NCBI GenBank assembly: GCA_035513275.1
Contig: DATKCJ010000464.1
Location: 1 to 19,615 of the forward strand
Length of the DNA: 19,615 nucleotides
Reading direction: 5' to 3'
DNA from: DATKCJ01 sp035513275
GTDB taxonomy: Bacteria; Verrucomicrobiota; Verrucomicrobiia; Opitutales; Opitutaceae
This document shows positions 1 to 8,286 of this stretch, one piece after another; the stretch's first letter is position 1; each line of letters starts with the position of its first letter. Made by a program: the position numbers and the translations under genes. The notes below the pieces were generated by a model. It searched no databases and was not told where the DNA came from. It was given only the letters and a program-made list of their open reading frames with translations.

Positions 1-1
1 A

Positions 2-415
2 ATCATCGTCGCCGGCCCCAACGACCCGGAGCTTGTCGAGCGTGCGCGAGAAATTGCGGGCCTCGAAGTGCGAGGTGCCGTTGAGGAGGTGGAGCTTCAA
101 CGCCTCCTCGGTGGCGCGTCATCACTCCTGTTCCTGAGTCCTTACGAAGGGTTTGGCCTCCCGGTGATCGAGGCGATGGCGGCGGGAGTTCCGGTAGTCG
201 CGGCGAATCGCGCCTCGCTCCCGGAGGCGGTCGGCGAGGCGGGCATCCTTGTCGAGCCTTCCGACGCCGGTGCCATCGCAGACATTCTGATCGAGTTAAG
301 TCGCGACTCGTCCCGCAGCGAGTCACTCGCCACTGCCGGCCGCCGCCGTGCCGCGGATTTCACATGGGAGCGATGTGCAGAAATTGTTCTCGGAGCGCTG
401 AAGGAGCATGCATAG
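2..415 (+). CDS. GT4-family glycosyltransferase, C-terminal part (5' end outside window)
   Basis: The reading frame is open from the first codon in the window to TAG at 413-415 and has no N-terminal domain, so only about 137 C-terminal residues are present. It opens with the strand IIVAGP, typical of the second Rossmann lobe of GT-B enzymes. The sugar-nucleotide signature follows: YEGFGLPVIEAMAAG, with the E-x7-E pair that binds the donor nucleotide in GT4 retaining glycosyltransferases, then VPVVAANRASLPEAVGEAG. The enzyme should transfer a hexose-type sugar from a nucleotide donor to a lipid-linked glycan on the cytoplasmic face; donor and acceptor cannot be told. The stop overlaps the next gene by 8 nt, so it belongs to the same operon. 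Family assignment is secure; specificity is unknown. Confidence 0.9.
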   Translation: MIVAGPNDPELVERAREIAGLEVRGAVEEVELQRLLGGASSLLFLSPYEGFGLPVIEAMAAGVPVVAANRASLPEAVGEAGILVEPSDAGAIADILIELSRDSSRSESLATAGRRRAADFTWERCAEIVLGALKEHA

Positions 416-1508
416 CGACCGGCCCATCCGCGTCGCGTTCTGCTGGACGAACATCTCCGGCTACATGGCGGCGTGTTGGCGGGCGCTTGCGGCGAGGGGC
501 GAGGTGGACCTGCGGGTGATGGCGTATCGCGCGGGGGGAAGTTCCAACTCGGGGTTTTCAGAGGAAATCATGACTGGGATCCGATGCCGGCTGTTGGATG
601 CGCAAGAGCGACTCGATCCGACGTTGATCGAAGACTGGGTCGTGGCACAGGAGCCCGACGTGGTTGTCACGACTGGTTGGTGGCAGAAGAATCTGCGCAG
701 ACTGGCAACCGCGCCGCGGCTGCGCGGCAGGGCGTTCATCACCGGGCTCGACACTCCGTGGCGCACGCCGCTCCAATATTTCAACCGCATCCGTGTGGGC
801 GGCTACATGCGGCGGCTCGACCGCGTGGTCGTCGCGGGCGAGCGCGCGTGGCAGCACGCTCGCAATCTCGGCGTGCCCGAGCATCGCATCGGTCGCGGTC
901 AATACGGCGTGGATTGGACCGGACTTGGCGACGCGGTCGCCGAGCGATCGAAAGCGCCGTGGCCGGGACGATTCTTGTTCGTGGGCCGTTACGTTCGTGA
1001 AAAAGGAATCGACGTCCTGCTCGACGGCTACGCGTCTTACCGCGACTCGGTCGACAACCCGTGGCCGCTCGATTGCTGCGGAATGGGACCGCTCTCGGCA
1101 CAGTTGCGCGGGGCCGCGGGCGTCACCGACCTCGGCTTCGTGCAGCCATCCGAAATGCGCACCCAATGGCAGGTTGCGGGCGCGTTTGTGATTCCCAGCC
1201 GGTTCGATCCCTGGCCGCTCGCACTCGTCGAAGCCGCCGCGTCGGGATTGCCGATAATCGCCAGTGAAGCGTGCGGATCTTCGGTTGAGGTTCTCCGGCA
1301 CGACTACAACGGCCTCCGCGTTCCGACCGGAGACCCACACGCGCTCGCGGCAGCGATGATCTCGCTGCACCGGCGGCACGGGGACCTGCCACTGTGGGGC
1401 CAGCGTTCGCGCGAACTTGCGGCACCGTATTCCGCGGAAGCCTGGACGGAGAAGTGGATGGGTCACATTCGGACCGCGCTCGAGGAGCGTGCCGGGAGAA
1501 CGCGTTGA
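408..1508 (+). CDS. GT4-family glycosyltransferase
   Basis: This is a 366-residue protein of normal GT4 length. It starts at the ATG at 408, which overlaps the upstream stop by 8 nt. The N-lobe begins with RVAFCWTNISGY. The C-lobe starts near residue 187 with GRFLFVGRYVREKGIDVLLDG, and the donor site near residues 266-280 reads FDPWPLALVEAAASGLPII. The usual first Glu of the E-x7-E pair is Asp here (D267, with E275), a conservative but uncommon change. No signal peptide or membrane helix is seen, so it should act at the cytoplasmic membrane face. Its last codons overlap the next gene (TTGA at 1505-1508). Substrates are not predictable from sequence. Confidence 0.9.
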   Translation: MHSDRPIRVAFCWTNISGYMAACWRALAARGEVDLRVMAYRAGGSSNSGFSEEIMTGIRCRLLDAQERLDPTLIEDWVVAQEPDVVVTTGWWQKNLRRLATAPRLRGRAFITGLDTPWRTPLQYFNRIRVGGYMRRLDRVVVAGERAWQHARNLGVPEHRIGRGQYGVDWTGLGDAVAERSKAPWPGRFLFVGRYVREKGIDVLLDGYASYRDSVDNPWPLDCCGMGPLSAQLRGAAGVTDLGFVQPSEMRTQWQVAGAFVIPSRFDPWPLALVEAAASGLPIIASEACGSSVEVLRHDYNGLRVPTGDPHALAAAMISLHRRHGDLPLWGQRSRELAAPYSAEAWTEKWMGHIRTALEERAGRTR

Positions 1509-2662
1509 AAATCATCCTTTGCAGCGCGGTATTTTCCCCCGCGACTCAGTTTGGAGGGCTCGTGACATGGGCCGCGCAGGCTGCGCACGAGCTCGCCGTG
1601 CGCGGACACGAAGTGACCGTGTTGGCGACCGATCTCGGTGCGAAAGGTGCGCCGCGATCGGAAGTGCTGCCGGATGGAGTTTGCATCGAGCGTGACCACG
1701 GCTGGAACTTCGGCGGACTCCTTGCGCGCCCGGCGCTCGCTCGCGTCGCGAGGCGTGCAGTCGCGAGCGCCGACCTCGTGGTCGTCTCGGGCTTCTGGCA
1801 GGGACCGGTGGCTGCGGTTTGCGAAGCGGCCCGCGATGCCGGAATCCCTGCGGTGCTCGTGCCGCACGGCGGACTCTCTCCGTGGGTATGGGCGCGGCGC
1901 GCGCCGTTGAAGCGCGCGTTCTTCAAGTTCCGCGGCGCACGCGCTATCGCCGCCGCGAGCGCTGTCCACTTCGTTTCAGATCGCGAGGCCGGCACGGCGA
2001 TCGGCCTCTCGGCGGACACGCGGCGGATCGTGTCGCCGCCTGGCGTCGACTTTGACTTCTGGATGCCTGACGACGATGAGCGTGAAGTCGCGCGAGCCGG
2101 CGCAGCGGTGAGCCAGCGAAAGGCGATGCTCGCTTGGGCCGGACGCTTTCACCCAGTGAAGGGTCTCGATCTCCTTCCCGCAGCGTTCGCGCCATTTGCG
2201 CGACTCGACTGGGAACTCGTGCTCGTCGGCCACGATCATGAATCAGAAGTCGCCGCTTCGTTGAACCGCGCTTTCGCCGATGCAGGGATTGGCAACAAAG
2301 TCGTCTTCGTCGGCGGCTTGGACGCCGCGTCGCTGCGCGCGCTCCTGCGATCCGCGGACGGATTTGTGCTCCCCAGCCTTCACGAGTCCTTCGGTTTTGC
2401 CGCGGCCGAGGCCGCGGCGTGTGGCTGTGCGGTGGCCGTCTCAGACGCATGTGGCATCGCTGGTGCAGCGGCAGGGGATGGCTTCGCGGTTCTACCGCAC
2501 GAACCCCCGGCGTGGACGGACTGGCTTCGCGCCGTGATCACTCGCGTTGCCGGCGGCAGGCGCTCTGCTGGTTGCCGCGAGCGCCTCGAGCCGATCCTCT
2601 CGATGCGCGCGAGCTGGGATCGGACCGACGCGCTCTACCGCGAGATCGCGGCGAAACGATGA
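1505..2662 (+). CDS. GT4-family glycosyltransferase (TTG start)
   Basis: This is a 385-residue GT-B glycosyltransferase. The frame is open further upstream to an ATG at 1394, but that would bury 115 nt inside the preceding gene. The TTG at 1505 gives the natural start (M)KIILCSAVFSPATQFGG, a typical first beta strand plus the glycine-rich loop of GT4 enzymes, and overlaps the upstream stop as TTGA. The C-lobe has WAGRFHPVKGLDLL and the donor motif HESFGFAAAEAAACG with E294 and E302 as the E-x7-E pair. It is translationally coupled on both sides (ATGA at 2659-2662). It should add one sugar to the lipid-linked repeat unit; donor and acceptor are unknown. Confidence 0.88.
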   Translation: MKIILCSAVFSPATQFGGLVTWAAQAAHELAVRGHEVTVLATDLGAKGAPRSEVLPDGVCIERDHGWNFGGLLARPALARVARRAVASADLVVVSGFWQGPVAAVCEAARDAGIPAVLVPHGGLSPWVWARRAPLKRAFFKFRGARAIAAASAVHFVSDREAGTAIGLSADTRRIVSPPGVDFDFWMPDDDEREVARAGAAVSQRKAMLAWAGRFHPVKGLDLLPAAFAPFARLDWELVLVGHDHESEVAASLNRAFADAGIGNKVVFVGGLDAASLRALLRSADGFVLPSLHESFGFAAAEAAACGCAVAVSDACGIAGAAAGDGFAVLPHEPPAWTDWLRAVITRVAGGRRSAGCRERLEPILSMRASWDRTDALYREIAAKR

Positions 2663-3843
2663 CGACTGCGCGCGAGTTGAATCCGCTGTTCGCCGGCATC
2701 GACCTCGTGCCGTCGATGGGCGGACCGTTCAAAACCGTGCGCTGCTTCCAACGCGCGCTCGGCGGTCGCGTCGTGTCGTTCACGCACCCGCGCGACATGC
2801 ACGAAGCGGATGGCGCGATCACTTACGTGCGGAGTGTGGGTGGGCCACTCGGGCGCTTGTTTCTCCCGGCGGCGCCCGGGCAGATCGCGCGGGCCGACGC
2901 TCTGTTGCCGGGTGTGAATCTCCTCTCGTGCCACATCCTCTACCGGCACTCGGCCCACTGGGTGCGCTCGCGCGCGCGCCGGCTCGGTGTCCCCTATTGG
3001 GTGGTGCCGCATGGTTGCCTCGATCCCTACGTGTTCACCTACCGCGCCGGCATCAAGCGCGCGTGGATGCAGCTCTTCGGCCGCCGGATGCTGCGCGACG
3101 CCTCGAGCGTGATCTTCTCGACGCGCCGTGAAATGGAGAAAGCCCGACCGTGGCTCGAGCGCGACAATGCCCGCGTCGTCCGCTGGCCCGTAGAGTTGAC
3201 GGATCTCACCGCTCTCGCGTCAGCGCGCGCTCTCTGGCGCGGCCGACTCGGCATACCGCCGGATGCGCGCGTGCTCCTCTCTCTCGGAAGGCTGCACCCG
3301 ATGAAACGCCCGATCGAAACAGTTCGCGCGCTCGTCGCGGCGGAAGCACCAGGCGTGCATCTCATCGTCGCCGGTCCGGAGAGCAGATTGACGGCGGCCG
3401 GGATCAACAACGTGGCTCGCGAGGCAGGCGTCGGCCCGCGCGTGCATGCGATCGGACCGGTCTATGGAAACGACAAGTCCGCGATGATGCTCGCGGTCGA
3501 CGGCCTGATTTCGCTCTCAGTGCGCGAGAACTTCAATCACTCCGCCGCCGAGGCGATGGCAGCGGGCATTCCGGTGATCCTCTCACCCGGCAACGATCTT
3601 GCACCTGACCTCGAGGCGGTCGGCTGCGGCTGGATGCTGCACGACGACTCGAGCGCATCTGCCGCGGGGGCGATTCAGGAGTTCGCGCGAGCAACTCCGG
3701 CAGCTTTGGCAGAGATGGGCGCGCGCGGTCGCGATTTCGTCCGCGACGAGCTCTCACATGAAGTTTTTACGCGCTCTTTGCGATCGTTGGCCGAGGAAAG
3801 CCTCGTGGAGCCTCCAGCGCACCAGCACTCTCGTGGCAGTTGA
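2659..3843 (+). CDS. GT4-family glycosyltransferase
   Basis: This is a 394-residue protein starting at the ATG at 2659, which overlaps the preceding stop as ATGA. The in-frame ATG at 2419 would lie 240 nt inside the upstream gene and is not used here. The N-terminus FAGIDLVPSMGGPFKTV is the acceptor-side loop typical of GT4 enzymes. The C-lobe begins LLSLGRLHPMKRPIETVRAL and the donor motif is RENFNHSAAEAMAAGIPVIL, with E290 and E298 spaced as E-x7-E. There is no membrane helix. It is followed after only 6 nt by the next glycosyltransferase, the sole small gap in the chain up to 12486. The role in repeat-unit assembly is inferred from context. Confidence 0.9.
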   Translation: MTTARELNPLFAGIDLVPSMGGPFKTVRCFQRALGGRVVSFTHPRDMHEADGAITYVRSVGGPLGRLFLPAAPGQIARADALLPGVNLLSCHILYRHSAHWVRSRARRLGVPYWVVPHGCLDPYVFTYRAGIKRAWMQLFGRRMLRDASSVIFSTRREMEKARPWLERDNARVVRWPVELTDLTALASARALWRGRLGIPPDARVLLSLGRLHPMKRPIETVRALVAAEAPGVHLIVAGPESRLTAAGINNVAREAGVGPRVHAIGPVYGNDKSAMMLAVDGLISLSVRENFNHSAAEAMAAGIPVILSPGNDLAPDLEAVGCGWMLHDDSSASAAGAIQEFARATPAALAEMGARGRDFVRDELSHEVFTRSLRSLAEESLVEPPAHQHSRGS

Positions 3844-3849
3844 CCACGC

Positions 3850-5055
3850 ATGAAGATCTGGATCGTGAACCCGTTTGACGACCCGCCGGACGAGGCCGTT
3901 CCGCGCGGCCGATACTGGTCGCTCGCTGAGGCGTTGATCGCCCGCGGCCACTCGGTCACGTGGTGGACTGCAGATTGGTCGCATCGCTTCAAGCGCCCGC
4001 GCGGCGTGGGCCGTGCAGCCCGCGATCTCAAAGTGCGCCGGGTGCCCGTGCGACCCTATCTTCGGAATGTCGGACGCACGCGGCTCAAGAGCCACGCAGA
4101 CTTCGCGCAAGGTTTTGAAGAGCGCGCGACAGCGCTGCTCGTCGAGTCGGCGGCTGAAGCGCCGCTGGTCGTGCTCGCGAGCCTACCGACGATCGACGGT
4201 GCGCTCGCGGCGAAGCGAGTCGCCGACACCGTGCACGCGAAGTTCATCGTGGACGTGCAGGACCTCTGGCCCGAGACGTTCTACCAGACGCTGCCAGTTC
4301 CACGGTTCATGCGCGAATGGCTCGGTCGGAGAATTTTCGCGCGCTTGCATCTCGACGCGGACTCGGTGCTCACGCGAGCCGACGGTGTCACGGCGGTTTG
4401 CGACACCTACATCGCCCACGCGCGCACACGCGGCGCGTTGGGACCGTTTCATCGCACTTACATTGGCTTCAACGCGGAGCCCGGACTTGATCGCGAGAAA
4501 GCGGATGGGCCGATGCGCTTCGTCTACATTGGCAGCCTCTCGCGCAACTATGACTGGCGCACGCTCCTCGACGCGGTCGCGATACTGCACGCCGAGGGCG
4601 CCGATTTCGAGGTGCATGTTGCCGGGAGCGGCGAAGCGACGAAGGCATTCCGCAAGCGCGCCGAGGATCCCGTCGTGATGGGCAGCCGGTTCAAGTGGCA
4701 CGGGTTCCTCGCCAAGGATGCGCTGCGCGAACTGCTCGGCGATGCAGAGGTCGGGCTCAACCTGATCCGGCCCGAGTCGAGGATCGTGATGCCAAACAAG
4801 CTCAGCGACTACCTCGGCCACAACCTGCCCGTCATCAATTCGCTTCCCGGTGAACCCGAGCACCTGCTCGGCGCTGCGGGCTGGCGATACGTTGCGGGAG
4901 ACCCTGCGAGTCTCGTTGCCGCGATGCGCCACTGCGTGAAGAGTCGACGCGCCGTGCGCGAGGCGGCGGGCGCAGCACTGCGTCTCGGTGAGATGGAGTT
5001 CAACAGGGCGAACACCTACCCGGCGCTTGCCGAGTTCATCGAGTCGATTGCATGA
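3850..5055 (+). CDS. GT4-family glycosyltransferase, WbuB-like architecture
   Basis: This 401-residue protein begins MKIWIVNPFDDPPDE at the ATG at 3850. It belongs to the GT4 branch that lacks the classic E-x7-E motif: the N-lobe contains the strand VDVQDLWPETF and the C-lobe has RFVYIGSLSRNYDWRTLLDA followed by MPNKLSDYLGHNLPVIN in place of the usual EGFGL motif. These are features of WbuB/WcaI-like enzymes, several of which transfer acetamido-deoxy sugars in O-antigen or colanic acid assembly. That would fit the amino-sugar genes downstream, but donor identity is inference. Its stop overlaps the next start (ATGA at 5052-5055). Confidence 0.86.
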   Translation: MKIWIVNPFDDPPDEAVPRGRYWSLAEALIARGHSVTWWTADWSHRFKRPRGVGRAARDLKVRRVPVRPYLRNVGRTRLKSHADFAQGFEERATALLVESAAEAPLVVLASLPTIDGALAAKRVADTVHAKFIVDVQDLWPETFYQTLPVPRFMREWLGRRIFARLHLDADSVLTRADGVTAVCDTYIAHARTRGALGPFHRTYIGFNAEPGLDREKADGPMRFVYIGSLSRNYDWRTLLDAVAILHAEGADFEVHVAGSGEATKAFRKRAEDPVVMGSRFKWHGFLAKDALRELLGDAEVGLNLIRPESRIVMPNKLSDYLGHNLPVINSLPGEPEHLLGAAGWRYVAGDPASLVAAMRHCVKSRRAVREAAGAALRLGEMEFNRANTYPALAEFIESIA

Positions 5056-6194
5056 CACCGCGCGTCGAGTTCTGGTCCTCGACAGAATACACAACGTTCC
5101 TGCCCGCGCTCGTCCGATCCCTTGAGGCACGCGGAGTGAAGGCGCGGCAACGCTACCAAGTCACGCAAGCGGACTACTGGGCAGCGCGGGGGAGTGTGGC
5201 GAGACTGTGGCTTCGCGCGCGTTGCTACGCGCTCTATCCGATTCGAGTTGGCTTCCGGTTCCTGAGTCGCACGAACGGACCGAGGGTTGGGATCGTGTGC
5301 ACAAACACGTTCTTCGCGCCTTGGGTGGCGATGGCGTTTGCAGGGCGGCGGGGATCACCGGTTGTGAACTGGGTGTTCGATCTGTATCCGGACGTGCTTA
5401 CGGTCGCGGGCAAACTTCGTCGCGATTCGTTCGCCGAGCGGTTTATCGCCAGTCGGGTGAAGGCATCGTTTCATCACGCGGCGGCCAATGTTTTCCTCGG
5501 CGAGCGCCTGCTCGAGCACGCGCAGGAGCGTTTCGGTCCAATCCCTCGCGCTTATGTGATCGCCGTCGGGGCCGATGGCGCTCCATTCAGGCACGACCCG
5601 CCCACGCCGCGCGCCGCGGCTGCGCGAGCGACGATTCTCTACTGTGGCAATCTCGGGCGCATGCACGACGTCGGCACGATTGCAGGCGCGATCCGCCGCG
5701 GAATTCCCGACGGAGTGCGAGTGGAGTTTCGCGGAAACGGCGCAGGCTTCCGCGAACTCGAGACTGCGGTCGCGAGCTCGATGGGAGCCGCGGTGTCACT
5801 TGGAGGAAATCTACAGGGCGAGGCGTGGCACTCGGCAATGCGCTCGGCGGAAGTGGCGCTCGTCACGCTCAGGTCCGGGGCCGAGGGACTCGTGATGCCG
5901 AGCAAAACCTACAGCGCCATGGTCGCGGGCCAGGCGCTGCTCGCAGTCTGTCCGGCGAAGTCCGACCTCGCCGACACTGTGCGAAAACACGACGCCGGTT
6001 GGGTTGTCGAGCCGGGCGACACCGCGGGATTGCTCGCCGCGCTCGCGCAGATTGCCGCGCAGCCGGACGAGGTTCTTCGCCGGCGAGTGAACTCCTTCAA
6101 TGCCGGACAGGGCGCCTACGATCAGGACGCCATCGCCGGCGGCTGGGCGGCGTTGTTCGACACGATCGCCGCCGCGCGCGCGAGCCAACGATGA
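5052..6194 (+). CDS. GT4-family glycosyltransferase, WbuB/WcaI-like
   Basis: This is a 380-residue protein starting at the ATG at 5052, coupled to the gene before it. The N-lobe has PVVNWVFDLYPDVLTVAGKL, the counterpart of the DLWP strand in WbuB-type enzymes. The C-lobe has ATILYCGNLGRMHDVGTIAG and then GAEGLVMPSKTYSAMVAGQA, the PSK-x-Y-x-x-M-A-G motif seen in WcaI-like glycosyltransferases instead of E-x7-E. It is therefore a second member of the same architectural subgroup as its upstream neighbour, though not a close duplicate by eye. Next come a WbpV-like nucleotide-sugar enzyme and a lipid-carrier transferase. A role in adding an N-acetylated sugar is plausible but not shown. Confidence 0.86.
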   Translation: MTPRVEFWSSTEYTTFLPALVRSLEARGVKARQRYQVTQADYWAARGSVARLWLRARCYALYPIRVGFRFLSRTNGPRVGIVCTNTFFAPWVAMAFAGRRGSPVVNWVFDLYPDVLTVAGKLRRDSFAERFIASRVKASFHHAAANVFLGERLLEHAQERFGPIPRAYVIAVGADGAPFRHDPPTPRAAAARATILYCGNLGRMHDVGTIAGAIRRGIPDGVRVEFRGNGAGFRELETAVASSMGAAVSLGGNLQGEAWHSAMRSAEVALVTLRSGAEGLVMPSKTYSAMVAGQALLAVCPAKSDLADTVRKHDAGWVVEPGDTAGLLAALAQIAAQPDEVLRRRVNSFNAGQGAYDQDAIAGGWAALFDTIAAARASQR

Positions 6195-7156
6195 TTCAGC
6201 GCACAGTTGTGTCCGGCGCCTCAGGCTTCTTGGGGCGCGCGCTCTGTCGTGCGATTGCGGAGCGTGGAGACGAAGTGACTGGGATCGCGCGCGGCTCGAA
6301 ACCACCTGACGATTTGTGTGTAGACTGGATTTCGATGGATATCGTCGAAGAGACACCGCTGCTTCAGGACGGAATCACGACGTTTTTCCACCTTGCCGGC
6401 AAGGCACACGCGATCTCCGAGCGAACCTCTAACGATGCAGAGTATGAGCGCGTGAATGTGACTGGCACGCAGCGCGCGCTCGATGCTGCGGCTGCCGGTG
6501 GTGCGCGCGCGTTCGTCTTCTTCAGCTCCGTGAAGGTATTCGGCGATCATCAACAGCGCGGCGACCGTGCGCTCGTCGAGGAAGACGCGCCGGAGCCCGA
6601 CACGCCATACGGCCGCTCGAAGCTCGCTGCCGAACGGCTCGTGCTCGACGACAAACGAATTCCGCACCGTGTGGTAGTCCGGCCCGCGCTCGTCTATGGG
6701 CCTCGCGTAAAGGGCAACCTTGCGCGGATGCGCGATGCCGTCGCGCGTGGCCGGTTTCCGCCGATCCGTGAGACGGGCAATCGCCGCTCGCTCGTGTATG
6801 TCGGCGACCTCGTGAGAGCTGCGTTGCTTGCCGCTTCGGTTCCGGATGCGGCCGGCCGCATCTACCATATCGCCGATGGCGAGGCGTATTCCACTCGTCG
6901 CCTGTATCTCGCGATGTGCGTCGCGGCCGGTCGTGCGCCCGCGAGCTGGACGATGCCGCACGCACTGTTGCGGGCCCTCGCACTCGCAGGCGATGCGGCG
7001 GGCGCGATTCGAGGGCGGCGCGCGCCGTTCGACACCGCGGCGCTGCGCAGGCTCAACGAGTCAGCATGGTTCGGCGCAGATCGGGCGCGACGCGAATTGG
7101 CGTGGAAGCCGTTGAACACCGTGGAGACTTGGTGCACAAGCGTGGGAGCCGAATGA
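6191..7156 (+). CDS. NAD-dependent nucleotide-sugar epimerase/reductase, WbpV-like extended SDR
   Basis: This is a 321-residue extended short-chain dehydrogenase starting at the ATG at 6191 (ATGA overlap); the frame is open far upstream, but only as a shadow of the preceding gene. Visible motifs are the dinucleotide loop GASGFLG (residues 9-15), FFSSVKVFG with the catalytic Ser (112/113), and YGRSK with Y140 and K144. Further in, RPALVYGPRVKGN and NRRSLVYVGDLV match the WbpV-type branch. Known WbpV-like enzymes reduce the 4-keto product of WbpM to UDP-QuiNAc or UDP-FucNAc. A WbpL-like transferase two genes on and a WbpM-type dehydratase at 15097 support that role here. A UDP-sugar 4-epimerase is the main alternative. 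Confidence 0.85.
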   Translation: MIQRTVVSGASGFLGRALCRAIAERGDEVTGIARGSKPPDDLCVDWISMDIVEETPLLQDGITTFFHLAGKAHAISERTSNDAEYERVNVTGTQRALDAAAAGGARAFVFFSSVKVFGDHQQRGDRALVEEDAPEPDTPYGRSKLAAERLVLDDKRIPHRVVVRPALVYGPRVKGNLARMRDAVARGRFPPIRETGNRRSLVYVGDLVRAALLAASVPDAAGRIYHIADGEAYSTRRLYLAMCVAAGRAPASWTMPHALLRALALAGDAAGAIRGRRAPFDTAALRRLNESAWFGADRARRELAWKPLNTVETWCTSVGAE

Positions 7157-8286
7157 CGCGAAACGTTCTATTCATCGTCTGGAACTGGAACTCGAGCGGC
7201 GGGCTGCAGATCGTCACCACGCAGGTCGCCGAGGCATTTCGAGCGCTCGGCTGGGGCGTGACGGTGTGGTCCGTGTTCGACGAGGAACCAGTGAACCTCG
7301 GCGGCATCAGCAGCGAGCCGCTCGCCGTGCGCGGCACGATTGCGGGCCTCGTGCATCGTCGCTGGGGCTGGCGCGCAAAGGTCCAGGAGCGCATGGCCTC
7401 CGGCGGCTTCGACCTGATCGTCATCGGCCACGTGAACTTGCTCCGCCTCAACAGCGAGGGCACGCCGCCGGGCTGGCCGCCGATCATCGTGTGGGCGCAC
7501 GGCAACGACGCCTGGGGCCCGATGGGCGGCCGATTCAAGGAACAACTCGAATCCGTCGACCGCGTCGTCGCCGTGAGCCAGTTCACGCGCAAACAAGTGC
7601 TCGCGCACTCGCCCGCCGCGAAGGTCGAGGTGGTGCCCAATCCGGTGGACACGGATTTCTTTTCGCCGTTGCGCGACACCTCGCACGTTCACCGCGACGA
7701 GGTGATGATTTGCGGAAGGATGTCCGGGGTCGAGCGCTACAAAGGACACGACATTCTCCTCGAGGCGCTGCCACTTGCGAGTCGCACGCTCGGCAGGCAG
7801 GTCAAGCTCCGCGTCGTGGGCGGAGGCGACGACCGTGCGCGACTGGAACTCGCGGCGCTCGACATGGGTCTCGGACCGCAAGTGACCTTCACGGGCCGCC
7901 TCGCGATGGACGAACTGCGCGACGCCTACCGGCATTGCGGCGTATTTGCGCTTCCGTCGCGCGTGATCCAGAGGCCGATCGGCCACTGGGGCGGCGAGGG
8001 ATTTGGTGTCGTGCTGCTCGAGGCCGCCGCTTGTGGCCGGCCCGTGATCGCGAGCAGCGAGGGCGGCTCGACCGACGCGCTCGTCGCCGGTGAAACCGGA
8101 CTCGTGGCCTCGCCTTCGAGCGCGCTTTCCGTCGCCGACGCGATCGCGAAGGTGCTCGGCGATCCGGCGCGCGCCGACGCGATGGGCGCCGCGGGGCGTC
8201 GACTGATGGAGACGCGTTTTTCGATCACGCACTTCCGCGAGGCGATTCGCAAAGTCGCCGACTCTCTCGTGCCTGTGAAGAAATGA
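7153..8286 (+). CDS. GT4-family glycosyltransferase
   Basis: This 377-residue protein starts at the ATG at 7153, overlapping the upstream stop as ATGA. The N-lobe reads NVLFIVWNWNSSGGLQIV, with the double-glycine acceptor loop. The interdomain region contains KVEVVPNPVDTDFFSP, the classic linker of GT4 enzymes. The C-lobe has GVERYKGHDILLEAL and the donor motif EGFGVVLLEAAACGRPVIAS, with E282 and E290 as a standard E-x7-E pair. It sits between the WbpV-like reductase and the WbpL-like priming enzyme, so it may add the second sugar onto the primed lipid; that is inference from gene order. It ends in the ATGA overlap with the next gene. Confidence 0.91.
   Translation: MTRNVLFIVWNWNSSGGLQIVTTQVAEAFRALGWGVTVWSVFDEEPVNLGGISSEPLAVRGTIAGLVHRRWGWRAKVQERMASGGFDLIVIGHVNLLRLNSEGTPPGWPPIIVWAHGNDAWGPMGGRFKEQLESVDRVVAVSQFTRKQVLAHSPAAKVEVVPNPVDTDFFSPLRDTSHVHRDEVMICGRMSGVERYKGHDILLEALPLASRTLGRQVKLRVVGGGDDRARLELAALDMGLGPQVTFTGRLAMDELRDAYRHCGVFALPSRVIQRPIGHWGGEGFGVVLLEAAACGRPVIASSEGGSTDALVAGETGLVASPSSALSVADAIAKVLGDPARADAMGAAGRRLMETRFSITHFREAIRKVADSLVPVKK

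Noticed and set aside
558..1466. 302-codon open frame on the minus strand
   Set aside because: It is antisense to a glycosyltransferase with clear GT4 motifs; no domain is recognisable in the antisense product.
4183..5130. 315-codon open frame on the minus strand
   Set aside because: It is antisense to the glycosyltransferase at 3850, with composition typical of a high-GC shadow frame and no recognisable motif.
5207..6190. Upstream extension of the WbpV-like SDR frame to 5207
   Set aside because: The Rossmann motif of the SDR begins just after the ATG at 6191; everything before it is a shadow of the glycosyltransferase at 5052-6194.
6916..7152. Upstream extension of the GT4 gene at 7153
   Set aside because: It overlaps the SDR in another frame; the ATG at 7153 overlaps the SDR stop as ATGA and starts on the first beta strand.
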